Source of the DNA: Acidobacteriaceae bacterium | GTDB taxonomy: Bacteria > Acidobacteriota > Terriglobia > Terriglobales > Acidobacteriaceae | Length of the DNA stretch: 5,120 bases | Direction of reading: 5' to 3' | Assembly: GCA_003135495.1 (NCBI GenBank) | Contig: PLBX01000439.1 | Span: 1 to 5,120, forward strand | In this document: one piece after another, positions 1 through 5,120 of the stretch | How positions within the stretch are numbered: position 1 is the first letter of the stretch | How the letters are laid out: every line of letters begins with the position of its first letter | Made by a program: the position numbers and the translations under genes | Notes under the pieces: model-generated | Seen by the model: the letters and a program-made list of their open reading frames with translations, nothing else | Database searches by the model: none | Told to the model about the DNA's origin: nothing

Positions 1-12
1 AAGCTCAGGGTC

Positions 13-68
13 AGGATGACAACGTTAGAAAGGGAACGAAAGGATGACAAGCTCAGAGAGGGAATGAA
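13..68. repeat. 28-bp imperfect tandem repeat, two units
   Basis: Units 13-40 and 41-68 align without gaps at 23 of 28 positions. Both begin AGGATGACAA and end AGGGAAYGAA, with a variable middle. The word AAGCTCAG also occurs at 1-8 and 49-56. The block lies downstream of the protease gene, and no coding pattern is visible in it. The motif resembles the GGATGACAA-type interspersed words I associate with acidobacterial spacers, which is memory rather than a search result. Confidence 0.6.
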
Positions 69-79
69 GTAGAACGCGA

Positions 80-107
80 AATGAAAGTTGGGGGGGAATG
101 AAAGTTG
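80..107. repeat. Short direct repeat AATGAAAGTTG (two copies, 17-bp period)
   Basis: AATGAAAGTTG occurs at 80-90 and 97-107, separated by a run of G. A related GGGAATGAAGT lies at 60-70. It ends 10 bp before the stop codon of the minus-strand protease gene, so it would be transcribed as that gene's 3' untranslated tail. No function can be read from it. Confidence 0.5.
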
Positions 108-116
108 TTACGAGTC

Positions 117-1247
117 TTACTGCGAGTCGAGGGACTGGCGGCGCAGTTTGCGATTTTCTGCGAGCAACGACATGGAGTGCATTAAATTCTGCAGGGTGAC
201 GATTCCTACTAGTTGTTGTTCGTCGACTACGGGGATGATGCTGAGATTGCGGGCGGAAAGTTTGCGGAAGGCGGAGGCCAGCGACTCCTGCCTGGCGGCA
301 ACTTCGAAGATACGATTCATTACTGCCTGAACGTAGCCATTACCGTCGGCGCGCAGGGCTTCGAGAAGTTTCTGTTTCGATACGACGCCGACCATGTCGC
401 TGCCGCGGACTACGGGGAAATCATCCTGCAAGGTGTGGACGGCTTTTTCGAGCGCGTCTTCGAGAGTGTCAGCGGGAGATAGCGTGGCGAAGTCGGTGAG
501 CATGACTTCTTCGAGGCGAACGCTTTGCAGGACGGATTGAAAGACCGCCGACCTTTCCTCCAGTTGTGCTCCGATGAATAGGAAGAAGCCAATCATTACC
601 AGCCACCAGTTGACCAGTAGAATTCCAACCATCATGAAGAGGATGGAAAAAACGTTACCGATACGGATGGCGCGTTGGGTGGCCTGAACCATATCCATGC
701 GGCGGGAAAAGATGGCGCGCAGAACGCGTCCGCCATCCATGGGGTAGGCGGGAAGAAGGTTGAAGAGGCCGAGATAAACGTTCACCCACACGATGCTGCG
801 GTAAAGAGCGCTGGAGTGGAGCAGCGGTTTGGCGGTCACCGAAAAACCGGGTATAGCGGCGGTCAAAACGAGAGCGGCTACCCCGGCTATTAGAAGATTT
901 ACCAGCGGCCCCGTAACCGCGATGCGTATATCGCGGAGCCAGGCGTTGGCGGAGTCGGGCAGGGCGTTGGCTTCGTCGAGGATAGTAACTCCGCCGATGG
1001 GAAGCAGGATGATGCCTTTCGCGGGAATGCCTGACCCGCGAGCGACCAAGGCGTGACCCAATTCGTGCAGGACTACGCTGCCGAAAACGATGCCGACCAA
1101 AGCGAGCCCGTGCACGACGGTGTTGGCGTCTTGTGCGCCCGCTTCCATGCTCCAAACAACAAACAGTAGAAAAACGAACGTAAGATGAATGCGGATTTCG
1201 ATTCCGAAGAGACGTCCGACCGGGATGGACCAACTACGCATCGACAT
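117..1247 (-). CDS. Site-2-type zinc metalloprotease (peptidase M50, SpoIVFB-like) with two CBS domains
   Basis: An intramembrane metalloprotease of 376 residues. Family members cut transmembrane segments of membrane-bound regulators such as anti-sigma or pro-sigma factors. The zinc motif HELGH is at residues 61-65, and the second metal-ligand motif NLLPAYPMDGGR is at about 163-174, with Asp171 the expected ligand. Hydrophobic segments lie near 20-33, 45-60, 108-132, 150-167 and 198-226, fitting a polytopic membrane protein. Residues about 245-360 form a tandem CBS pair, which in this family is thought to sense adenine nucleotides or energy state. The N-terminus SWSIPVGRLFGIEIRIH is typical of the SpoIVFB-like branch. 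Two starts are possible. Met1 has almost no room for a ribosome site. Met3 (1241) has AGTAGG about 7 nt upstream and may be the true start. The gene is divergent from rsmD and stands alone, so its substrate cannot be inferred from neighbours. Confidence 0.95.
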   Translation of the reverse strand: MSMRSWSIPVGRLFGIEIRIHLTFVFLLFVVWSMEAGAQDANTVVHGLALVGIVFGSVVLHELGHALVARGSGIPAKGIILLPIGGVTILDEANALPDSANAWLRDIRIAVTGPLVNLLIAGVAALVLTAAIPGFSVTAKPLLHSSALYRSIVWVNVYLGLFNLLPAYPMDGGRVLRAIFSRRMDMVQATQRAIRIGNVFSILFMMVGILLVNWWLVMIGFFLFIGAQLEERSAVFQSVLQSVRLEEVMLTDFATLSPADTLEDALEKAVHTLQDDFPVVRGSDMVGVVSKQKLLEALRADGNGYVQAVMNRIFEVAARQESLASAFRKLSARNLSIIPVVDEQQLVGIVTLQNLMHSMSLLAENRKLRRQSLDSQ

Positions 1248-1257
1248 ACCTACTAAT

Positions 1258-1263
1258 ATTCTA
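1258..1263 (-). promoter_or_regulatory. Possible -10 box (TAGAAT) for the M50 protease gene
   Basis: On the minus strand TAGAAT matches the sigma-70 -10 consensus at 5 of 6 positions and lies 10 nt before Met1 and 16 nt before Met3. Transcription would begin near 1251, giving a very short leader that still contains the AGTAGG element if Met3 is the start. I see no convincing -35 box. The call rests on one hexamer. Confidence 0.25.
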
Positions 1264-1363
1264 TCTGCTTAGAGTGCCGTTTATAGGCTGGAGATGCTAA
1301 AGGGGAAATCGGAAGGGCTGGGCCGGAGGGGCGATAGCGCCTCTGAAGCGACGGCGCAGATGC

Positions 1364-1395
1364 TTGTAGAGACGGGGCAAGCCCCGTCTCTACAA
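1364..1395. repeat. Perfect 32-bp palindrome (15-bp stem, AA centre)
   Basis: TTGTAGAGACGGGGC at 1364-1378 is followed by AA and then its exact reverse complement at 1381-1395. Because it is symmetric, either strand gives the same hairpin. It sits mid-spacer between the divergent protease and rsmD genes, about 60 bp before the rsmD start, so it is badly placed as a terminator for either gene. It could affect rsmD expression if transcription starts upstream of it. From memory, GTAGAGACGGGGC-type palindromes recur in spacers of several bacterial phyla, so an interspersed REP-like element is the likeliest reading. Confidence 0.85.
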
Positions 1396-1454
1396 AGGCG
1401 TCGCGCAGCAAACATGGTCGTGCCGTGGAAGAGTGAGCGAAGCGTATCAAATTT

Positions 1455-2036
1455 ATGAGGGTTATTGCTGGAGAATATCGGCGTCGTTTGCTGCGGTCGC
1501 TGCCTGGGCTTGAGATTCGTCCTACGTCGGATCGGCTCCGGGAGACGCTATTCAATGTGTTGTGTGCGGGTAATCCGGCGGCATTGGCGGATTCGACTTG
1601 GATTGATTTGTATGCGGGGACGGGCGCGGTGGGAATTGAGGCTTTGAGCCGTGGGGCGCGCATGGTGCATTTTGTTGAATCGTCAAAAGCGGCGGCGGAG
1701 GTGATTGCGGCGAACCTTAAGTCGCTGGGGATTAGTGGTGGATTTGAGATCATGAAGGTTGATGCGGTGCGGGCTTTACGGCAATTGGAGGCGTCGGAAA
1801 AATCTGCTGATTTCGTATTTCTGGATCCTCCATACTCGATGGCGGAGGAGTATGTGAAGACGCTGGCGGCGCTGGGATCGGCAAAAATTTTGCGTGAGCA
1901 GAGCGTTGCGATTGCCGAGCATGAGAAGCGGTTCGATCCGGGCGAAGTGTTTGGAGATATGCGGCGGTATCGGAAGTTGGTGCAGGGGGATGCGGCGCTG
2001 AGTTTTTATCGCTTCGTCAAGATCGTTTCAGAATGA
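1455..2036 (+). CDS. rsmD: 16S rRNA (guanine(966)-N(2))-methyltransferase RsmD
   Basis: A cytoplasmic SAM-dependent methyltransferase that modifies G966 (E. coli numbering) of 16S rRNA on the small ribosomal subunit. Its 193 residues match the usual length of about 180-200. The start MRVIAGEYRRRLL is the family N-terminus, which fixes the start codon. The hallmark RPTSDRLRETLFNVL lies at residues 22-36. The SAM-binding glycine loop DLYAGTGAVG is at 51-60, with an acidic residue in FVE at 73-75. The catalytic DPPY motif is at 124-127. No good ribosome binding site is visible; a GGAAGAG element lies about 22 nt upstream, too far to be normal. A weak -10-like TATCAA sits only a few bases before the ATG. 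The downstream neighbour is tyrS, 132 bp away on the same strand. The protein looks complete and all expected motifs are present. Confidence 0.96.
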   Translation: MRVIAGEYRRRLLRSLPGLEIRPTSDRLRETLFNVLCAGNPAALADSTWIDLYAGTGAVGIEALSRGARMVHFVESSKAAAEVIAANLKSLGISGGFEIMKVDAVRALRQLEASEKSADFVFLDPPYSMAEEYVKTLAALGSAKILREQSVAIAEHEKRFDPGEVFGDMRRYRKLVQGDAALSFYRFVKIVSE

Positions 2037-2050
2037 CGAAAAAACCTTAA

Positions 2051-2113
2051 CCACAGAGGGCACAGGGGCTTTGCTCACAGAGGGACACAGGGGACGGCTC
2101 AGGGCCACAGAGA
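2051..2113. repeat. Degenerate CACAGAGGG/CACAGGGG repeat array
   Basis: About five units of an 8-10 bp word fill most of the spacer: CCACAGAGGG at 2051, CACAGGGG at 2061, TCACAGAGGG at 2075, ACACAGGGG at 2085 and CCACAGAGA at 2105. Spacing is irregular, so this is not a CRISPR array. A sister array lies at 5008-5059 in front of the amidase gene. Similar CCACAGAG-rich spacers are familiar from acidobacterial and some other genomes. No function is assigned. Here the array separates rsmD from the tyrS promoter region. Confidence 0.75.
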
Positions 2114-2154
2114 CTTGATCCGGACGCTGGAGTCGCTATCGACGGGGCGGTCGT

Positions 2155-2160
2155 TATAAT
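2155..2160 (+). promoter_or_regulatory. Consensus -10 box (TATAAT) immediately upstream of tyrS
   Basis: A perfect TATAAT ends 8 nt before the tyrS ATG. If used, transcription would begin around 2166-2168, giving an mRNA with essentially no leader. A GGAG at 2162-2165 lies only 3 nt from the ATG, which is tight for a normal ribosome site and might fall outside the transcript. I find no good -35 hexamer at 16-18 bp spacing. TTGATC at 2115-2120 is 34 bp away, too far. A rival reading is that the hexamer is chance and tyrS is transcribed from further upstream. Confidence 0.45.
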
Positions 2161-2168
2161 CGGAGCGC

Positions 2169-3530
2169 ATGGCTAATTTTCCATCGGTTGACGAGCAGCT
2201 CGCATACATCAAGAAGGGCGCGGCGGAGATTGTTAAGGAATCGGAACTGCGGTCGAAGCTCGAGCGGTCGCTGGCGTCGGGCAAGCCTTTGCGAGTGAAG
2301 GCGGGTTTTGATCCTACGGCGCCGGACCTTCATCTGGGGCACACGGTTTTACTGCGCAAGCTCAAACATTTTCAGGATCTGGGACACACGGTTATTTTTC
2401 TGATTGGCGATTTCACTGGAATGATCGGCGATCCGACAGGGCGTTCGGCGACGCGTCCGCCGCTGACGCGAGAGCAGATTGCGGAGAATGCGGAGACTTA
2501 TAAGGCGCAGGTGTTCAGGATTCTGAGTCCAGAAAAAACCGTGGTTGACTTTAACAGCCGGTGGTTCTCGAAATTTTCTGCCGAGGATTTTATTCGGTTG
2601 ACTGCAAAGTACACGGTGTCGCAGATGCTTGAGCGGGAGGATTTTCATAAACGATTTCGTGAAGAGAAGCCGATTGCGATGCACGAACTGCTGTATCCGC
2701 TGGCGCAGGGGTATGACTCTGTCGCGCTCGAAGCAGATGTGGAATTGGGCGGCACCGATCAGAAATTTAATTTGCTGGTGGGGCGCGAGTTGCAGCGGGC
2801 TTATGGGCAGGAGTCGCAGGTGGTGCTGACGACTCCGATTCTGGAAGGCCTCGACGGCGTCAACAAAATGTCGAAGTCGCTGGGGAATGCGATTGGAATT
2901 CACGAGCCTCCGCTGGAGATGTACGGCAAGGTGATGTCGATTTCTGACGAGATGATGTGGAGATATTACGAGCTGCTGACGGATGTGCGGGTAGAGCAGA
3001 TTGCGGCGATGAAGGCGGATGCGGCTAGCGGGAAGGCGCATCCGATGGCGCTGAAGAAAGAGTTGGCGCGGTCGATTGTGGCGGACTTTCACTCGGCGGA
3101 TGCGGCGGCGAAGGCGGGGGAGGACTGGGCTAAGCAGTTTCAGAAGGGCGGCGTGCCGGAAGATGTCGAGGAAGTCGCAGTCAGCTACGCGGATGTTGAA
3201 TGGTCCCAAGAGGATCTAGACGTTTCCCCGGATGGCTTTGTGGGATTTCAGTCGGCAGGGATCGGACCCGTGCATCTGGGCATTCGGCTCGACCGCTTGC
3301 TAGTCAAATGTGGTCTGGCTGACTCCGTGTCGGATGCGGTTAGAAAACTGAAGGCGGCCTCATCTGAGAAGGACTCAGTTAAGATTCTGGACCAGTCTGT
3401 TGCGGACCTAGAGTACGCCGAACAGCGTTCGCGAATTCTCGTTACCTTTCACGGATCATCCGCGCGGCTGATGCTGCGCGTGGGCCGGAAGGTGAAAATT
3501 GCTGTAATCCAACGTCATCTCTCCTCCTGA
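2169..3530 (+). CDS. tyrS: Tyrosyl-tRNA synthetase, TyrZ-type
   Basis: A cytoplasmic class I aminoacyl-tRNA synthetase that charges tRNA-Tyr with tyrosine using ATP. The nucleotide-binding HLGH (HIGH) motif is at residues 55-58 within [14 protein letters not shown]. The second signature KMSKS is at 233-237. The tyrosine and ATP pocket segment with GGTDQKFN lies at 194-201. KMSKS rather than KFGKT places it in the TyrZ subgroup, not with E. coli TyrS. The C-terminal S4 RNA-binding domain covers roughly 370-440 ([24 protein letters not shown]). At 453 residues it is somewhat longer than the usual 400-430, mainly from a longer linker and tail. The start is supported by the family-like N-terminus [14 protein letters not shown]. 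Serine and leucine codon choice changes sharply after about residue 340, so the tail may have a different history. It follows rsmD on the same strand but probably has its own promoter. Confidence 0.97.
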   Translation: MANFPSVDEQLAYIKKGAAEIVKESELRSKLERSLASGKPLRVKAGFDPTAPDLHLGHTVLLRKLKHFQDLGHTVIFLIGDFTGMIGDPTGRSATRPPLTREQIAENAETYKAQVFRILSPEKTVVDFNSRWFSKFSAEDFIRLTAKYTVSQMLEREDFHKRFREEKPIAMHELLYPLAQGYDSVALEADVELGGTDQKFNLLVGRELQRAYGQESQVVLTTPILEGLDGVNKMSKSLGNAIGIHEPPLEMYGKVMSISDEMMWRYYELLTDVRVEQIAAMKADAASGKAHPMALKKELARSIVADFHSADAAAKAGEDWAKQFQKGGVPEDVEEVAVSYADVEWSQEDLDVSPDGFVGFQSAGIGPVHLGIRLDRLLVKCGLADSVSDAVRKLKAASSEKDSVKILDQSVADLEYAEQRSRILVTFHGSSARLMLRVGRKVKIAVIQRHLSS

Positions 3531-3549
3531 GTTGCAATGACTGCGCGTG

Positions 3550-3569
3550 GACGGACGAATGCGTCCGTC
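3550..3569. terminator. Hairpin in the convergent spacer, possible bidirectional terminator
   Basis: GACGGACG at 3550-3557 pairs perfectly with CGTCCGTC at 3562-3569 around an AATG loop. It fills the 40-bp gap between the stop codons of tyrS (plus) and the amidase (minus), where a shared terminator would be expected. There is no T-run on either side, so a classical intrinsic terminator is not proven. It could instead be another interspersed palindrome. Confidence 0.4.
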
Positions 3570-3570
3570 G

Positions 3571-4950
3571 CTATGTGGGTAGATTTGGACGCATTGTGTG
3601 CCAGGGGGTGGCTTGTTCGTAGGCGTGGGCGGCTTGCAGGAGGGTTACTCCTCGCCAGGGGGCGGCGGCTAGTTGCAGGCCGATGGGCAAGCCTTCTTTG
3701 GTGAATCCGCAGGGGATGGAGATGGTGGGGATTCCCCAGACGTTGAAGGGGCGGGTGTTTCTTAGCATTAGTAATTCTTGCGGGCGTAGGTTCTCGGGAT
3801 TTTTGCGAAGAGACGCTATCGATGGCGGAGGAATCGGAACGGTCGGCGTAAGCAGCACGTCTATGTCGTTGAATGTCTCATGGATGGCGTGGCGGCTGGC
3901 TTGAAGATCGCGGCTGGCGCGGAGAGCATCGGGTGCCGAGATTTTGGCTCCTGTCTGGATGCGGGCGAGCGTTGCTGGGTCGTAAAGTTGGGGGGAGTTC
4001 TCGACGTAGGGTTTGTGGTAGGCGTAGGCTTCGGCGCTCGAGAGAGTGCGGTCGGTGGAGACTTCCAGTTTTACGTCTCGAATCTGCCAGTTCAAATCGA
4101 CGAAGATCTGGATTGCTTTCTCAGTGGCGGCGGCGATATCGGGATGAAGATCGTCAAAGAAAACTTCTCGAGGGATGCCGACGCGAAGGTCCTTTGGCGG
4201 TTCATCGAAGGCGGAGACGAGACTTGGCGCCGGCCGATCGACGCATGGATTCGGGGAGTCGTAGTCGGAAAGTGCCTGCGCCATTAGAGCTGAGTCATAA
4301 ACCGAGTTAGTGAGCGGGCCTACGTGATCGTAGGAGGACGACAGCGGGATGACACCTCGGGTGCTAATGCGGCCGTAAGTGGGCTTAAGGCCGACAATTC
4401 CACAAAAGGCAGCGGGGAGCCGAATGGAACCCGCAGTGTCTGAGCCTACTGCTGCAAATCCTAGACCGGCGGCTACGCTGGCGGCACCGCCTCCGGACGA
4501 GCCGCCGACGATGTACGCCGTATTCCAGGGGTTACGCACTTCACCGAAGTAACTGATCATCGAGCTGGCGCCGTAGGCGAATTCGTGAAGATTCTGCTTG
4601 CCTAAGATGATGGCTCCGGCGCAACGCAGGCGGCGGACGACCTGGGCGTCTTCCTTTGGGACGCGATCCTTGAACAGGGCGCTGGCGGCAGTGGTGGGGA
4701 CGCCGGCGACATCGATGATGTCTTTGATTCCGATGGGAATGCCGTGGAGCTTTCCGAGATAATTTCCGCGGTAGATTTCGCGTTCGGCAATGCGGGCTTG
4801 ATCGAGGGCGGATTCGGCAGTGACGGTGATGAAGGCGTTGAGTATCGGGTTGAGCTTCTCGATGCGATTGAGGCAGTCGTGGGTGAGTTCGACGGGGGAA
4901 ATGGAACGATCGCGAATTTTACGGCTCAGCTCGCGGATGGTAAAGAGCAT
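3571..4950 (-). CDS. Amidase signature family hydrolase (GatA-related)
   Basis: A 459-residue enzyme of the amidase signature family, which hydrolyses or transfers amide groups with a Ser-cisSer-Lys triad. The general-base lysine is Lys76 in GIPIGIKD. The cis-serine is probably Ser151 in GGSSGGG. The nucleophile is Ser175 in GSDTAGSIR. The 75- and 24-residue spacings match those known for GatA. The core GIVGLKPTYGRIS is at 184-196, and the conserved tail GIPTISIPCG is at 406-415. It is probably not the GatA subunit: the GatA-typical SSLDQIGP is SSYDHVGP here, and no gatB or gatC is nearby. The substrate is unknown. No signal peptide is visible, so it is likely cytoplasmic. The start is well set: GAGG at 4956-4959 lies 5 nt before the ATG. 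Codons 18-35 are duplicated just upstream at 5068-5120. Confidence 0.94.
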   Translation of the reverse strand: MLFTIRELSRKIRDRSISPVELTHDCLNRIEKLNPILNAFITVTAESALDQARIAEREIYRGNYLGKLHGIPIGIKDIIDVAGVPTTAASALFKDRVPKEDAQVVRRLRCAGAIILGKQNLHEFAYGASSMISYFGEVRNPWNTAYIVGGSSGGGAASVAAGLGFAAVGSDTAGSIRLPAAFCGIVGLKPTYGRISTRGVIPLSSSYDHVGPLTNSVYDSALMAQALSDYDSPNPCVDRPAPSLVSAFDEPPKDLRVGIPREVFFDDLHPDIAAATEKAIQIFVDLNWQIRDVKLEVSTDRTLSSAEAYAYHKPYVENSPQLYDPATLARIQTGAKISAPDALRASRDLQASRHAIHETFNDIDVLLTPTVPIPPPSIASLRKNPENLRPQELLMLRNTRPFNVWGIPTISIPCGFTKEGLPIGLQLAAAPWRGVTLLQAAHAYEQATPWHTMRPNLPT

Positions 4951-4955
4951 TGGAT

Positions 4956-4959
4956 CCTC
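4956..4959 (-). promoter_or_regulatory. Ribosome binding site (GAGG) of the amidase gene
   Basis: On the minus strand TGAGGA precedes the ATG at 4950, with GAGG and a 5-nt spacer. It is the clearest Shine-Dalgarno site in the window and fixes this start. Further upstream, TTTAAT near 4966-4971 with a T-rich element about 17 bp before it could be a promoter, but both hexamers are poor. Confidence 0.6.
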
Positions 4960-5007
4960 ACTAGCAGATTAAATGATTTCAGGCTGGAGCAAAAAACTAA
5001 GGGATTA

Positions 5008-5059
5008 CCACAAAGGCTTTACCACAGGGAACGCGGGGGTGTCACAGGGATCACAGGGA
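5008..5059. repeat. Second CACAGGGA-type repeat array
   Basis: Units are CCACAAAGG at 5008-5016, CCACAGGGA at 5022-5030, and TCACAGGGA at 5042-5050 and again directly at 5051-5059. The word family is the same as at 2051-2113, and both arrays begin after a TTA(A)CCACA context. It lies between the intact amidase gene and the truncated amidase copy, ending about 8 bp from the start of the duplicated segment. Confidence 0.7.
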
Positions 5060-5120
5060 ACTGGAAAGGGTTGAGCTTCTCGATTCGGTTGAGGCAGTCG
5101 TGGGTGAGTTCGACGGGGGA
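5019..5120 (-). pseudogene. Truncated duplicate of the amidase N-terminus (runs off window edge)
   Basis: Read on the minus strand from the window edge, 5120-5068 encodes SPVELTHDCLNRIEKLNP, identical to residues 18-35 of the amidase at 3571-4950. The DNA matches at 51 of 53 positions, and both differences are synonymous (Asn AAT/AAC, Arg CGC/CGA). After the proline the match stops abruptly. The frame then runs through the CACAGGGA array and ends at TAA (5019-5021). The catalytic Lys and Ser residues are therefore absent, so this cannot be an amidase. Codons 1-17 and any promoter would lie beyond the window. If translated, it would give a peptide of about 50 residues. Alternatives are a partial tandem duplication whose body was lost, gene conversion, or an assembly artefact. 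Confidence 0.7.

Noticed and set aside
655..1233. 192-residue open frame on the minus strand within the protease gene
   Set aside because: It is an alternative frame of the M50 gene, and the Arg/Ser-rich product is typical of a shifted frame.
1326..1343. Weak hairpin GAGG...CCTC with a GATA loop in the divergent spacer
   Set aside because: Only 4+2 pairs around a G-G mismatch, which is expected by chance at this base composition.
1253..1753. 166-residue open frame on the minus strand spanning the divergent spacer and the 5' part of rsmD
   Set aside because: It overlaps about 300 bp of conserved rsmD sequence and runs straight through the 32-bp palindrome. The Ser/Ala/Pro-rich product resembles nothing known.
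2051..2113. Possible CRISPR array
   Set aside because: Units are only 8-10 bp, degenerate and separated by 0-12 bp. There are no unique spacers of about 30 bp and no cas genes.
2349..3209. 286-residue open frame on the minus strand opposite tyrS
   Set aside because: It lies wholly antisense to a well-conserved tyrS. Its product is rich in Arg, His and Leu, as expected from reading GC-rich codons backwards, and no family is recognisable.
3873..4310. Open frames of 145 and 135 residues on the plus strand opposite the amidase
   Set aside because: They are antisense shadows of conserved amidase sequence, Arg- or Gly-rich, without motifs or ribosome sites.
3571..4950. GatA subunit of the glutamyl/aspartyl-tRNA amidotransferase, functionally linked to tyrS
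   Set aside because: The catalytic triad is shared by the whole amidase signature family. The GatA-typical DQIGP segment is DHVGP here, and gatB and gatC are absent nearby. The two genes are convergent, not an operon.

Overview
The window reads as an ordinary chromosomal stretch of a moderately GC-rich bacterium. It holds four intact genes, short intergenic spacers rich in small repeats, and the edge of a truncated gene duplicate. Protein style (a SpoIVFB-like protease with CBS domains, a TyrZ-type tyrosyl-tRNA synthetase) and spacers carrying CACAGAGGG-type arrays, a GTAGAGACGGGGC palindrome and GGATGACAA units recall Acidobacteriota of the Terriglobia/Koribacter kind. That assignment rests on memory of such genomes, not on a search, and is only moderately secure.

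Layout. Positions 1-116 are non-coding, with a 28-bp imperfect tandem repeat and a 17-bp-period repeat. Positions 117-1247 (minus) encode a membrane site-2-type zinc metalloprotease with two C-terminal CBS domains. Positions 1248-1454 are a divergent spacer with a perfect 32-bp palindrome. Positions 1455-2036 (plus) are rsmD, the 16S rRNA guanine-N2 methyltransferase. Positions 2037-2168 hold a CACAGAGGG repeat array and then a consensus TATAAT just upstream of tyrS. Positions 2169-3530 (plus) are tyrS of the HLGH/KMSKS (TyrZ) type. A 40-bp convergent spacer with a hairpin follows. Positions 3571-4950 (minus) encode an amidase-signature hydrolase. Positions 4951-5120 contain the amidase ribosome binding site, a second CACAGGGA array, and a broken second copy of codons 18-35 of the amidase running off the window edge.

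Functionally, rsmD and tyrS both serve translation and lie on one strand, but the repeat-filled gap and the tyrS-proximal -10 box suggest separate transcription. The protease and the amidase have no obvious partner genes here. I found no CRISPR array, tRNA, rRNA, insertion sequence, phage or defence gene. No new multi-gene system is visible. The points most worth a second look are the amidase fragment, whose only two differences from the intact gene are synonymous; an abrupt serine and leucine codon change in the last quarter of tyrS; and the possibly leaderless tyrS start.
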